From Spirulina subsalsa FACHB-351 (GTDB lineage: Bacteria > Cyanobacteriota > Cyanobacteriia > Cyanobacteriales > Spirulinaceae): a DNA stretch of 44,965 nt. Positions 7,702 through 15,077 of this stretch are shown piece after piece; positions within the stretch are counted from its first letter, which is position 1; every line of letters begins with the position of its first letter. Both the position numbers and the translations under genes were made by a program. The stretch covers positions 1-44,965 of the forward strand of contig NZ_JAIHOM010000035.1 of the NCBI RefSeq assembly GCF_026130165.1. The letters run 5' to 3'. The notes beneath the pieces were generated by a model. It saw only the letters and a list, made by a program, of their open reading frames with translations, was not told where the DNA came from and ran no database searches.

Positions 7702-7834
7702 TTTAACAAAATGTTGCGGAATTCCCCTTCCTTCCTTGCAGGGAGGGGATGAATAGCAACCCATAAACAAACTGAGCGATAGGGAATCATCGGATGAGCA
7801 GCTACAATGTGATCGGCAACAGCAAATCAAGATA

Positions 7835-9043
7835 ATGTATAAGGCGTACAAGTATCGCATCTACCCAACCGACGACCAAAAAGCATCTCTCGCCAAGGCC
7901 TTTGGATGCTGTCGTTGGTATTGGAATTTTGCACTCAACCTATGCCAAGAAACCTATCTCAAGACAGGCAAAGGATTATCTCGTGGATATATCCAGGGTC
8001 TGTTGCCAGGGTTAAAAAAGGAATACCCTTGGCTAACGGATGCCTATTCCCAGTCCTTGCAAGTTGTTGCTCTCAATCTTTCCACTGCCTACAAAAACTG
8101 CTTTGAGAAGCGGGCGCAATTGCCCCGTTTCAAGTCAAAGCATGGTCGGCAGTCCTTAAGTTATCCCGCCAACGTTAAGTTTGAGGGAGACTATATCAAA
8201 CTGCCTGGGAAGATTGGGCTAGTCTACTGCCATATTCATCGAGCATTTGAAGGGACAATCAAAACTGTGACTGTCTCCCAAAATTCTGATGGACAATACT
8301 ATGCTTCGGTATTGGTGGATGATGGGCAAGAAACTCCCAGTCAGTCTACCGAAGGTAAAGCGGTTGGCATTGACGTTGGATTGACTCATTTCGCCATTAC
8401 CAGTGATGGGTCAAAGTATGAGAATCCCCGTCATTTCGCCAAACACCACCGTAACCTTAAACGCCAACAACAAAAACTATCCCGCAAGCAAAAGGGGAGT
8501 CAGAATAGAACTAAAGCTAAACAAAAAGTAGCTAAGGTTTATGGCAAGACGACCCGTTGCCGTGAGGACTTTCTACACAAACTATCCCGCAAGATAGTCA
8601 ACGAAAACCAAGTTATTGCTGTAGAAAATCTGAATGTAAAAGGGATGGTACGAAACCCCAAACTAGCCAAGGCGATTAGTGATGTGGGCTGGGGAATGTT
8701 CACCACAATGCTTAAATATAAAGCGGAGTGGGAAGGAAAAACCTATATTGAGGTTGACCGTTTCTTTGCCTCCTCTAAAACCTGTCACCTTTGCCTCAAC
8801 CGAGTAGAGAGTTTGCCGTTAGATATGCGTCAATGGCAATGTCAACATTGTGGGACTTGCCATGATCGAGATGTCAATGCGGCACAAAACATCAGAAATG
8901 AAGCCTTGCGGATCTTGTCGTTGGGAACCAGCGATACTGCCTGGGGAGGGAGTGTAAGACAACCTGGCAAAACATCGGTTTTGTTAGATGCAGTTCCCGT
9001 TGAATCAGGAAGCCCCATCCTCGCCAACGGCAGGGTGGGGTAG
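7835..9043 (+). CDS. tnpB: TnpB RNA-guided endonuclease
   Basis: A 402-residue protein of full family length. The N-terminal helix-turn-helix region starts MYKAYKYRIYP. The RuvC-like nuclease residues are D180 in GIDVGL, E264 in VIAVENL and the DRDVNAA motif at 344-350. A four-cysteine zinc ribbon lies at C317, C320, C336 and C339. All catalytic positions are present, so it is probably active as an RNA-guided nuclease, with the guide RNA expected from the element's right end overlapping the tnpB 3' end. The stop codon TAG (9041-9043) directly follows the right hairpin. Confidence 0.93.
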   Translation: MYKAYKYRIYPTDDQKASLAKAFGCCRWYWNFALNLCQETYLKTGKGLSRGYIQGLLPGLKKEYPWLTDAYSQSLQVVALNLSTAYKNCFEKRAQLPRFKSKHGRQSLSYPANVKFEGDYIKLPGKIGLVYCHIHRAFEGTIKTVTVSQNSDGQYYASVLVDDGQETPSQSTEGKAVGIDVGLTHFAITSDGSKYENPRHFAKHHRNLKRQQQKLSRKQKGSQNRTKAKQKVAKVYGKTTRCREDFLHKLSRKIVNENQVIAVENLNVKGMVRNPKLAKAISDVGWGMFTTMLKYKAEWEGKTYIEVDRFFASSKTCHLCLNRVESLPLDMRQWQCQHCGTCHDRDVNAAQNIRNEALRILSLGTSDTAWGGSVRQPGKTSVLLDAVPVESGSPILANGRVG

Positions 9044-9048
9044 TTCAC
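9013..9048 (+). ncRNA. Probable omega-RNA scaffold 3' end and right end of the tnpB element
   Basis: A 9-bp stem (one internal mismatch) with a 10-base loop sits in the last coding bases of tnpB. In characterised TnpB systems the guide RNA comes from the tnpB 3' end and this right end, with the guide taken from flanking DNA after the terminus. Here the guide would start at about 9049. This follows from family knowledge; expression is not visible in the sequence. Confidence 0.4.
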
Positions 9049-9114
9049 TTCCCTATCTCCCCATCTCGCCTAATTTTTGATCCGTATTTTTGATCCATAG
9101 TACCAACCAGCACA

Positions 9115-10404
9115 ATGAATTCTGACGAAACCCAAATTCCTAAACCTCTGTCTGACTCCGAGTTTTATGAGGAGACAACACCGGATGTTACGGAGGAGAG
9201 TACAGGATCTCAAAATCTCCAACCCTTGCCGGAGTTAACCCCTGTGGGAGTGAAACCTCAAGGAGGGGAAAATCAGCCACCGCTTCAGGATTTCGCCAAG
9301 CTGGACAGGGAATCGACTTCGGAGGATGCACCCAACTCTCTGGTTGGTTCAGAACTTAATGAGATGGATTTAGAGGCAGTCTACGAACAAACTGAACCCC
9401 CTATACCGCCTATGCCCCCCACGGATTTAGAACAAGAAGTGCGGGACTTAGAACGGCAAAAAGCCCAGCTAGAGGCGGAAGTGGCGGCATTGCGGGCGGA
9501 AAAACAACGCTGGTTAGAAGGGGAAACCCAACCCATTCAACAGGTTATTGAACAAATGATGCGGGAAGGGTTGAAGGAATTGGAAAGCCAGAAACAAGCT
9601 CTACAAGCGTCTGTAGAGCAGTTGGAGAAACGGCGCGATCGCATCTCCCAAGAAATGCGTCGTTCTTTTGCCGGAACGTCCCAAGAAATCGCCATTCGGG
9701 TCCAAGGGTTTAAAGAGTATTTAGTGGGCAGTTTACAGGACTTAGCGGCCGCGGCTGAACAGTTAGACTTACCCAACTATCAAAACCGGGACATTCCACC
9801 GGACACCGGGCGACGTTCCCCCCGAGGAGAAATGCCGGAGGAGGTACCGACTCCCCAATTCGCCAAGCAGAATTTCCTGGACCAACGGCGACAAGTGACG
9901 GCCATTCTGGATCAATATCGCACCAAACCGGACTATTATGGCCCCCCGTGGCAACTGCGCCGTACTTTTGAACCCATCCACGCGGAACGGGTGCAGGATT
10001 GGTTTTTTAAACAAGGAGGACGGGGAGCGATTCGTTCGATGGGGAGTCGCTTACAGAATATACTGGTGGCTTCGGCGGTGATTGGGGTGTTGCACAGTGT
10101 TTATCGCGATCGCCTGCGGGTGTTAGTGTTAGCCAACACACCGGAACGCCTAGGAGAATGGCGGCGCGGTTTACAGGACTGTCTAGGCATCTCCCGCAGT
10201 GATTTCGGCCCATCGAGAGGGATTGGTTTATTTGAGTCCCCAGAAGCTCTAGTCCAAAAAGCGGAACGTTTAGTCGAGGACAAGTTACTCCCGGTGATCA
10301 TCATGGACGAAACCGAGGATCTGATTAACTTATCTCTCCTACAATTTCCCCTCTGGTTAGCCTTTGCCCGAGATCCCAATCAAAGTTCTAGTTATCTCTA
10401 TTGA
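9115..10404 (+). CDS. DUF3086-domain protein with coiled coil
   Basis: A 429-residue cytoplasmic protein. Residues 1-105 are acidic and disordered (rich in E, P, S, T). Residues 106-190 form a heptad-rich coiled coil (LEQEVRDLERQKAQLEAEVA and onwards). Residues 190-425 match the cyanobacterial DUF3086 family, with EIAIRVQGFKEYLVGSLQDL and the C-terminal half containing VIIMDETEDLINLSLLQFPLWLAF. I know no biochemical role. It has its own spacing of 71 bp from the tnpB element. The start at 9115 lacks a strong ribosome binding site but no later ATG precedes the acidic region convincingly. Confidence 0.8.
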   Translation: MNSDETQIPKPLSDSEFYEETTPDVTEESTGSQNLQPLPELTPVGVKPQGGENQPPLQDFAKLDRESTSEDAPNSLVGSELNEMDLEAVYEQTEPPIPPMPPTDLEQEVRDLERQKAQLEAEVAALRAEKQRWLEGETQPIQQVIEQMMREGLKELESQKQALQASVEQLEKRRDRISQEMRRSFAGTSQEIAIRVQGFKEYLVGSLQDLAAAAEQLDLPNYQNRDIPPDTGRRSPRGEMPEEVPTPQFAKQNFLDQRRQVTAILDQYRTKPDYYGPPWQLRRTFEPIHAERVQDWFFKQGGRGAIRSMGSRLQNILVASAVIGVLHSVYRDRLRVLVLANTPERLGEWRRGLQDCLGISRSDFGPSRGIGLFESPEALVQKAERLVEDKLLPVIIMDETEDLINLSLLQFPLWLAFARDPNQSSSYLY

Positions 10405-10767
10405 GACTAAACCAGTTCTCAATCTTCCGAGGTTGGAAGTAGTTTGTTTTTTTGCTGATACTTTCAGGGGGCTGTAGTCAGCAAGAGAATGTCTTGCGCT
10501 GGTTGTTTTTTCCCTTGGCACGGCAAAGATTTTGAGACTACAATTAGCATGGAGGGTGTCAAAATATCCCGGTTCACCTTGCACTGAGTCCGCATTAAGA
10601 CGCGAATAAAAGTTGTGAAAGTTGGAGTTACTTTGGGCGAATACTCCGAGGATTGATTGAAGCAGAAGAGAAAATCGAATAAGGGATATCCCCCATGCCA
10701 CTCGCACAGTAGCGGAACGTGGGTTTTGTGCTGATACTCTCTAATCCAGTAGATGAGGATTCAACTC
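10405..10767. other. Gap without a supported gene
   Basis: This 363-base gap separates the DUF3086 gene from the small helical protein. A minus-strand frame through it could encode a signal-peptide-like stretch but is unconvincing (see rejected items). I see no clear terminator. GAGG at 10755-10758 serves as ribosome binding site for the ATG at 10768. Confidence 0.5.
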
Positions 10768-11223
10768 ATGGATGTTATTGCAGTTTCTCGGTTCTTGATT
10801 CCCTGTGTCCCGTTTCTGGTCAAAAAAGCCGGGGAAGTCGATGTGGGGGATGTCGTGAGCAAGGTGGGGAAGAATACATGGGAGGTCAGCCAGAAAATCT
10901 GGGCGGTGTTAAAGCCGAAAATTGATCTCGAAGCGGCGACGAAAGTCATTATGGAAGAGTTGGCGAAAAAGCCCGATGAAACAGTATGGCAAGAAGCCTT
11001 TAAGCAAAAACTCACAGAAATGTTGGAGAATGATGCGGAATTGAGGGCGGCGCTGGGGAAGATTAAAGAAGGCTCAGAAGAAGCTCATGAGGGGGGCGAT
11101 TCGGTCACACAAACTATCCATACTATGGACGGGGGACAGGCGATCGCATCAATGAAGGATAGTAAAGCCGCTAACGTTGATAGTAGTGGAAGTAACAGCA
11201 CTATCAACGTCACCCAGTCATGA
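10768..11223 (+). CDS. Small helical protein, candidate effector partner of the nSTAND ATPase
   Basis: 151 residues from ATG 10768, chosen because GAGG lies nine bases upstream (ATG 10753 adds five residues). Residues 1-20 are an amphipathic or hydrophobic helix (MDVIAVSRFLIPCVPFLVKK); residues 21-100 are helical and charged, ending in DPE-like spacing NDAELRAALGKI. After a Glu/Gly linker the last 40 residues change character: short, polar, rich in S, T, N, G and Q, ending GSNSTINVTQS, with alternating residues typical of a beta-arcade. That order (helical killer-like domain, then short amyloid-like tail) resembles effectors encoded beside bacterial NLR/STAND genes. I do not recognise a named family; the role is inferred. 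Confidence 0.6.
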   Translation: MDVIAVSRFLIPCVPFLVKKAGEVDVGDVVSKVGKNTWEVSQKIWAVLKPKIDLEAATKVIMEELAKKPDETVWQEAFKQKLTEMLENDAELRAALGKIKEGSEEAHEGGDSVTQTIHTMDGGQAIASMKDSKAANVDSSGSNSTINVTQS

Positions 11224-11250
11224 ATGACTATTTGAAAGGGAAAAAAGAAT

Positions 11251-11302
11251 GCTAGCTGTAGGTTGGGTGCAGCGACAGCGAAACCCAACACCCCGCGCTA
11301 GC
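11251..11302. repeat. GTTGGGT/ACCCAAC palindromic repeat
   Basis: GGTTGGGT (11260-11267) and AACCCAACA (11282-11290) face each other inside a larger pair of GCTAGC sites (11251-11256 and 11297-11302). The core GTAGGTTGGGTGCAGCG is shared with the long direct repeats at 43289-43409 and 43993-44113. It lies between the candidate effector and the nSTAND gene. Confidence 0.75.
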
Positions 11303-11344
11303 CAACATTTCAGCATTTCATGTTAATTCAACCCCCTTCATCAT

Positions 11345-11397
11345 GAGAACTAAAGTTCTCTCGCTCCTCCAGTGTTCGTAGTGGGGATTTTAGTTCT
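11345..11397. repeat. Inverted repeat GAGAACTAAA ... TTTAGTTCTC
   Basis: A perfect 10-bp inverted repeat with a 33-base loop. The left arm also forms its own palindrome GAGAACTAAAGTTCTC (11345-11360). It lies in the leader of the nSTAND gene, where it could affect read-through from the upstream gene; that is inference. Confidence 0.6.
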
Positions 11398-11503
11398 CTC
11401 CTATGGCTTCTCAGCTAGTATCGGGTTCTCTTGACATAACTAGAACTTGTGAACTGAGTCGGGTCAATGGTCACACATCAAGCGACAGCTTGGGGGAATT
11501 GTC

Positions 11504-13813
11504 ATGGAAAATAATCAGATTAGCCAACGAGTGGATCACGCTGAGAAAAGCCAAATTATCAGCAAAATGCTCAATAGCATGGCGATTAGTTTGTCCCTAG
11601 ATGGCACCGGAAATCAGGTGATTATTTATCCAGATCGTTCTCTTGATCTGCCGAAGAAAACGCCACCTTTCCGGGAATTGGGGCCTAATCCCTATAAGGG
11701 ATTACTGGCTTTTCAGGAAACCGACAGCGATCGCTTTTTTGGTCGAGAAACCCAAGTCGCTAAACTGTGGGAGCAACTGCGCACCCTTTACGAAAGTGAC
11801 AGCAAATCCCGAATTTTAATCGTCTATGGGCCTTCGGGATCCGGGAAATCTTCCCTCGTGCGCGCTGGACTCATTCCCCAATTAGTCCGGCAACCGTTAC
11901 CTGTACAAGGGGGGGTGAGGATTGCCTCCTTTATCCCCGGCACTCATCCCCTCGACGCTTTAGCGAATGCTTTAGCGAGGGTAGCGACGGATGATCTTTC
12001 TCCTGCGACGAAAAGTCTGGAGTTTCTGGATCTCATCCAAAAATTGGGCAAACGGCAGAATGAGGACAAATTTACTGGGCTATGGAAGATTGGGGCGATT
12101 TTACCGAATATTAATACTTGTCCGTTGATTGTATTGGTGGATCAGTTTGAGGAAATTTACTCTCAGTGTAAATCTGCCGAGGAACGGGATCTATTTATTG
12201 GGAATTTACTCTATGCGGCAGGCGATCGCGGTAAACAGGTGAGTGTGATTCTCACATTCCGCAGTGACTTTTTAGGGGAATTACAACAACATCCCCCATT
12301 ATATCGGCTCTTCTCTGCCCCGGAACATGGGCATCTCATCCATCCCATGCTACCTGATGAGTTGCGGCGTGCGATCGCCAAACCCGCCGAACTCGCCCAT
12401 CATCCCTTTGAGGATACCTTAATAGACTTATTACTCGAACAAATTGAAGGACGAGAGAACGCGCTCCCCCTCTTACAATTTGCCTTAAAACGCATTTGGG
12501 AAGGATTAAAAGTGGGTATTCCTGCGGTTAAAACCCTTGAAGAAATTGGCGGAGTGGGCGGCGCTTTAGCCGGAGAAGCCCAGCGTTTATATGAACAATT
12601 AACCCCCGCCGATCAAATCTTAGCTCGTCGTATTTTCTTAGGGTTAGTGGAAGTGGGAGAGTATGGAACTGACAGCCATTACAGTCGCCGTCGGGTGTTA
12701 TTTTCTGAACTGGTTGCTCAACGGGAGGAAGAGGAACGAGTGCGGGCAATTATTCGCCAATTTTCTGAACCCAGTGTGCGGTTTTTAAGTGTTTATTCAG
12801 ATCATAAAAATGGTGATACGACTGAAGAGAGGAAGCGCTATAACACCATTGAAGTTGCCCATGAGGCCTTAATTCGCAATTGGGGTCAATTAGGAGAGTG
12901 GTTGAAGCAACATGAGCAGAAGTTAGCCAGAAAGCGACGCATTGAACAGCTTGCTCAAGAATGGTTAGATGCAGGCAAGGTAAGCGGTTATTTACTGAAG
13001 GATCGACCTTTAGATGATGCAAAAAAGTTCATGGCGACTTGTGATTCTGAAACGAAATTGTCAAGTTTAGCTTTGGAGTTTGTGAAAAAAAGTCAATGGA
13101 AGCAAAGAACCCGTTTAGGGATGCTCTTGAGCGGTTTATTTTTGGGTGTATTTGTACCATCTATTTATGCAATTCATACACAAAAACTGAACGAAGCAAC
13201 CCAAATTTTAAATACAGCAGAGGGGAGTTGTCCTCGTAACCCTAGAATAGTGGGAACTTTACAATACCTTAAATTCGCAAGTTTGTTTGATCGTAATCTT
13301 TTAACCCGACCTCAATCCAACTTATGTTATGCTGTCATTACTAATATCAATCTTGACGGATTTACTTTCATAGAATCTGATTTCCAAAATGCTAACTTAC
13401 AAAAAACTAAGTTAAGAAAAGCCCTTTTAGACAACACAAAATTTCAAGGAGCTTTTCTAGAAGAGGCTGATTTTCGTGATTCTGTTTTAACTAAGGCAAA
13501 GCTTGATTGTTTCAATAATGATTGTTCTAACTCTGACAATATAACACAATTAAGTAATGCAGATTTTCGGAAAACAACCCTCCTTAATACGAGCTTCAAA
13601 AATGCGGTGATGTATAACGTAAAACTTGATCAAGCAAAGTTATATGGTACTGATTTAAGTGAAGTCAAAGGGTTAACCAATAACCAATTAGATGGGGCAG
13701 AACTTTGTCAAGTTACCTTACCCGATTATTTGCGAAATGACAAAAACCTTGATCCAGACCGGGATTGTAATGACGCTATTAGATTAATGATTACTTCACT
13801 CAAGGATGAATAA
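11504..13813 (+). CDS. nSTAND-type ATPase with transmembrane helix and pentapeptide repeats
   Basis: 769 residues. Residues 1-50 are a short N-terminal region with a beta-prone motif DGTGNQVIIYPD (33-44). An nSTAND P-loop ATPase follows: Walker A GPSGSGKSS (109-117), Walker B LIVLVDQFEE (208-217), and a winged-helix/arm region to about 500 with VAHEALIRNW. A hydrophobic helix (about 537-557) then leads to pentapeptide-repeat-like segments (about 614-735; ESDFQNANLQ, EEADFRDSVL, SNADFRKTTL). STAND proteins are signal-sensing switches in conflict or cell-death systems; pentapeptides may be the sensor. GGGGGA lies eight bases before ATG 11504. The last 600 bases look more AT-rich than the rest, which may reflect a separately acquired C terminus. 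Confidence 0.85.
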   Translation: MENNQISQRVDHAEKSQIISKMLNSMAISLSLDGTGNQVIIYPDRSLDLPKKTPPFRELGPNPYKGLLAFQETDSDRFFGRETQVAKLWEQLRTLYESDSKSRILIVYGPSGSGKSSLVRAGLIPQLVRQPLPVQGGVRIASFIPGTHPLDALANALARVATDDLSPATKSLEFLDLIQKLGKRQNEDKFTGLWKIGAILPNINTCPLIVLVDQFEEIYSQCKSAEERDLFIGNLLYAAGDRGKQVSVILTFRSDFLGELQQHPPLYRLFSAPEHGHLIHPMLPDELRRAIAKPAELAHHPFEDTLIDLLLEQIEGRENALPLLQFALKRIWEGLKVGIPAVKTLEEIGGVGGALAGEAQRLYEQLTPADQILARRIFLGLVEVGEYGTDSHYSRRRVLFSELVAQREEEERVRAIIRQFSEPSVRFLSVYSDHKNGDTTEERKRYNTIEVAHEALIRNWGQLGEWLKQHEQKLARKRRIEQLAQEWLDAGKVSGYLLKDRPLDDAKKFMATCDSETKLSSLALEFVKKSQWKQRTRLGMLLSGLFLGVFVPSIYAIHTQKLNEATQILNTAEGSCPRNPRIVGTLQYLKFASLFDRNLLTRPQSNLCYAVITNINLDGFTFIESDFQNANLQKTKLRKALLDNTKFQGAFLEEADFRDSVLTKAKLDCFNNDCSNSDNITQLSNADFRKTTLLNTSFKNAVMYNVKLDQAKLYGTDLSEVKGLTNNQLDGAELCQVTLPDYLRNDKNLDPDRDCNDAIRLMITSLKDE

Positions 13814-13951
13814 GTTGTATCGAAATCCCGTAACTTTCATTTTTCAACCTCTCACCGATTAAAATTTTACAGATGTTTGTATTGCGTATTTTGGGGGGTA
13901 TAGTCATCTGGATGTATCGGGTTGTCTTGATACAAGTGACCGAGGAAACTC

Positions 13952-13980
13952 TTGACAATTTGCACCAAATTAGATAGAAT
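13952..13980 (+). promoter_or_regulatory. Sigma70-type promoter for vapBC
   Basis: TTGACA (13952-13957), a 17-base spacer and TAGAAT (13975-13980) form a near-consensus promoter. Transcription would start near 13987, about 90 bases before the antitoxin ATG. The surrounding gap 13814-14076 holds no other convincing feature. Confidence 0.7.
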
Positions 13981-14076
13981 GAAACTATTGTTTTTTAAGT
14001 ATTTATTGGAAAAAATAAAAATTTTGAGGTCGGTAATTTCTGAACATTAGACAGTTCTAAATCAAGATAAATAACT

Positions 14077-14322
14077 ATGCTTCCCCTAGACATAGCCATC
14101 CAAAAAATTCAACAATTGCCTCCTGAGCAATGGCAAAAGGTGCTTGAATTCATAGAATTCTTAGAATACCAATCTATGCACCAGCAAAAAGCAACTAAAA
14201 CCGTAGAAACTTCTGAGATTTCATTTGCAGAGGCAGCCAAAGAATTTATTGGCTGTCTCGATAGTGACTTAGAAGATTTGTCCTACAATCCTAAGTATTT
14301 AGAAGAGTTAGGTCAAGAATGA
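14077..14322 (+). CDS. Antitoxin of a VapBC-type pair (DUF2281-like)
   Basis: 81 residues. The N terminus LDIAIQKIQQLPPEQWQKVL followed by EFIEFLEYQ matches the small DUF2281-like antitoxins, and the acidic C-terminal half (DSDLEDLSYNPKYLEELGQE) is what would wrap the toxin. The stop overlaps the next start by four bases (ATGA at 14319-14322), so the two are translationally coupled. Such antitoxins usually repress their own promoter; the near-consensus promoter upstream fits. Confidence 0.75.
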   Translation: MLPLDIAIQKIQQLPPEQWQKVLEFIEFLEYQSMHQQKATKTVETSEISFAEAAKEFIGCLDSDLEDLSYNPKYLEELGQE

Positions 14323-14741
14323 GTCCAAAAATTATTGTAGACACTGGAGTTTTAATTGCTTTTCTCTTGCCCAAGGATAAATTTCATTTTTGGGCTGTTA
14401 ACCAATTTTCAAAAATTACTGCTCCTGTCATCACCAATGAGGCAGTAATCACAGAAGCCTGTTTTCTAGCCCGAAGGATTCATCAAGGGCCAGCAACTAT
14501 TTTAAAATTAATCAAACAAGGATATCTGGTTATACCTTTTACCTTAAACCAAGAAATAGAGGCGATAGAGAGCCTGATGCAACGCTATATTTCAGTCCCC
14601 ATGTCGTTAGCCGATGCCTGTTTAGTGAGAATGAGTGAAATGTATGAAGATAGCCAAATTCTAACCCTAGATAGTGATTTTACAATTTATCGAAAACACC
14701 GAAACCAAACGATTTCCATCATTATGCCACTCAATAATTAA
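14319..14741 (+). CDS. vapC: PIN-domain ribonuclease toxin (VapC-like)
   Basis: 140 residues with the PIN-domain acidic residues: aspartate in IIVDTGVLIAF near the N terminus, glutamates in TNEAVITEACFL, aspartate in MSLADACLVRMSE, and aspartates in ILTLDSDF near the C terminus. PIN toxins of this class cleave RNA, often tRNA or rRNA. It follows its antitoxin with a four-base overlap. The pair lies in the accessory island between the nSTAND gene and the subtilase, with a terminator-like hairpin after it. Confidence 0.85.
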   Translation: MSPKIIVDTGVLIAFLLPKDKFHFWAVNQFSKITAPVITNEAVITEACFLARRIHQGPATILKLIKQGYLVIPFTLNQEIEAIESLMQRYISVPMSLADACLVRMSEMYEDSQILTLDSDFTIYRKHRNQTISIIMPLNN

Positions 14742-14803
14742 GCCAACTCGTAAAAATGTGAACAGATTATCCCCTAATATTAAGATCAGGTTGTTATTAT
14801 CAA

Positions 14804-14840
14804 AAAAAAGCCCCCATTTTATCAAAATAGAAGCTTTTTG
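14804..14840. terminator. Rho-independent terminator after vapC
   Basis: AAAAAGC (14805-14811) pairs with GCTTTTT (14833-14839), with an inner ATTTT/AAAAT pairing. A- and T-runs on both sides would allow termination from either strand. It stands between vapC and the convergent subtilase. The remaining gap 14841-15077 shows nothing I recognise. Confidence 0.6.
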
Positions 14841-15077
14841 TAAAGTTACTTTCTAACACTCAACAAATGTGCTGGCCAGAGTCTACTCGTGACGGCTTTT
14901 CCTTCCCTTGTCGTCTACACTTAAGAAAGTTTTATCTCCGATTTTTGCCCGTTCTTTTGAGTATGAATTGCGATTACGCTTTTCCAATTATAGCTAGTCC
15001 TAATGAGACGTGAACTCTGGGCTATTGTCCTATGTCGATTCCAGGCGAGCCTTTTTTGCACGACTCAGATAGGTTCG

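Larger units (their letters stand above)
7724..9048 (+). mobile_element. IS1341-type element (IS200/IS605 family, tnpB only)
   Basis: The left subterminal hairpin pairs CCCCTTCC (7724-7731) with GGGAGGGG (7741-7748). The right hairpin pairs CCCCATCCT (9013-9021) with AGGGTGGGG (9032-9040), and TAGTTCAC follows to 9048. One full-length tnpB lies between. There is no tnpA, so movement would need a Y1 transposase supplied elsewhere. The terminus (TTCAC) differs from the TCAA ends of the relics in this window, so it is another subfamily. Exact cleavage sites are inferred. Confidence 0.7.

Noticed and set aside
10357-10707. Minus-strand 116-residue frame with a signal-peptide-like start (GTG 10707)
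   Set aside because: It runs into the DUF3086 coding end on the other strand, resembles no family I know, and has no clear ribosome binding site. It could be a decayed gene.
13873-13977. 34-residue frame with hydrophobic N terminus (MFVLRILGGIVIWMY) before vapBC
   Set aside because: No ribosome binding site, and its end overlaps the near-consensus vapBC promoter. A small membrane peptide cannot be excluded.
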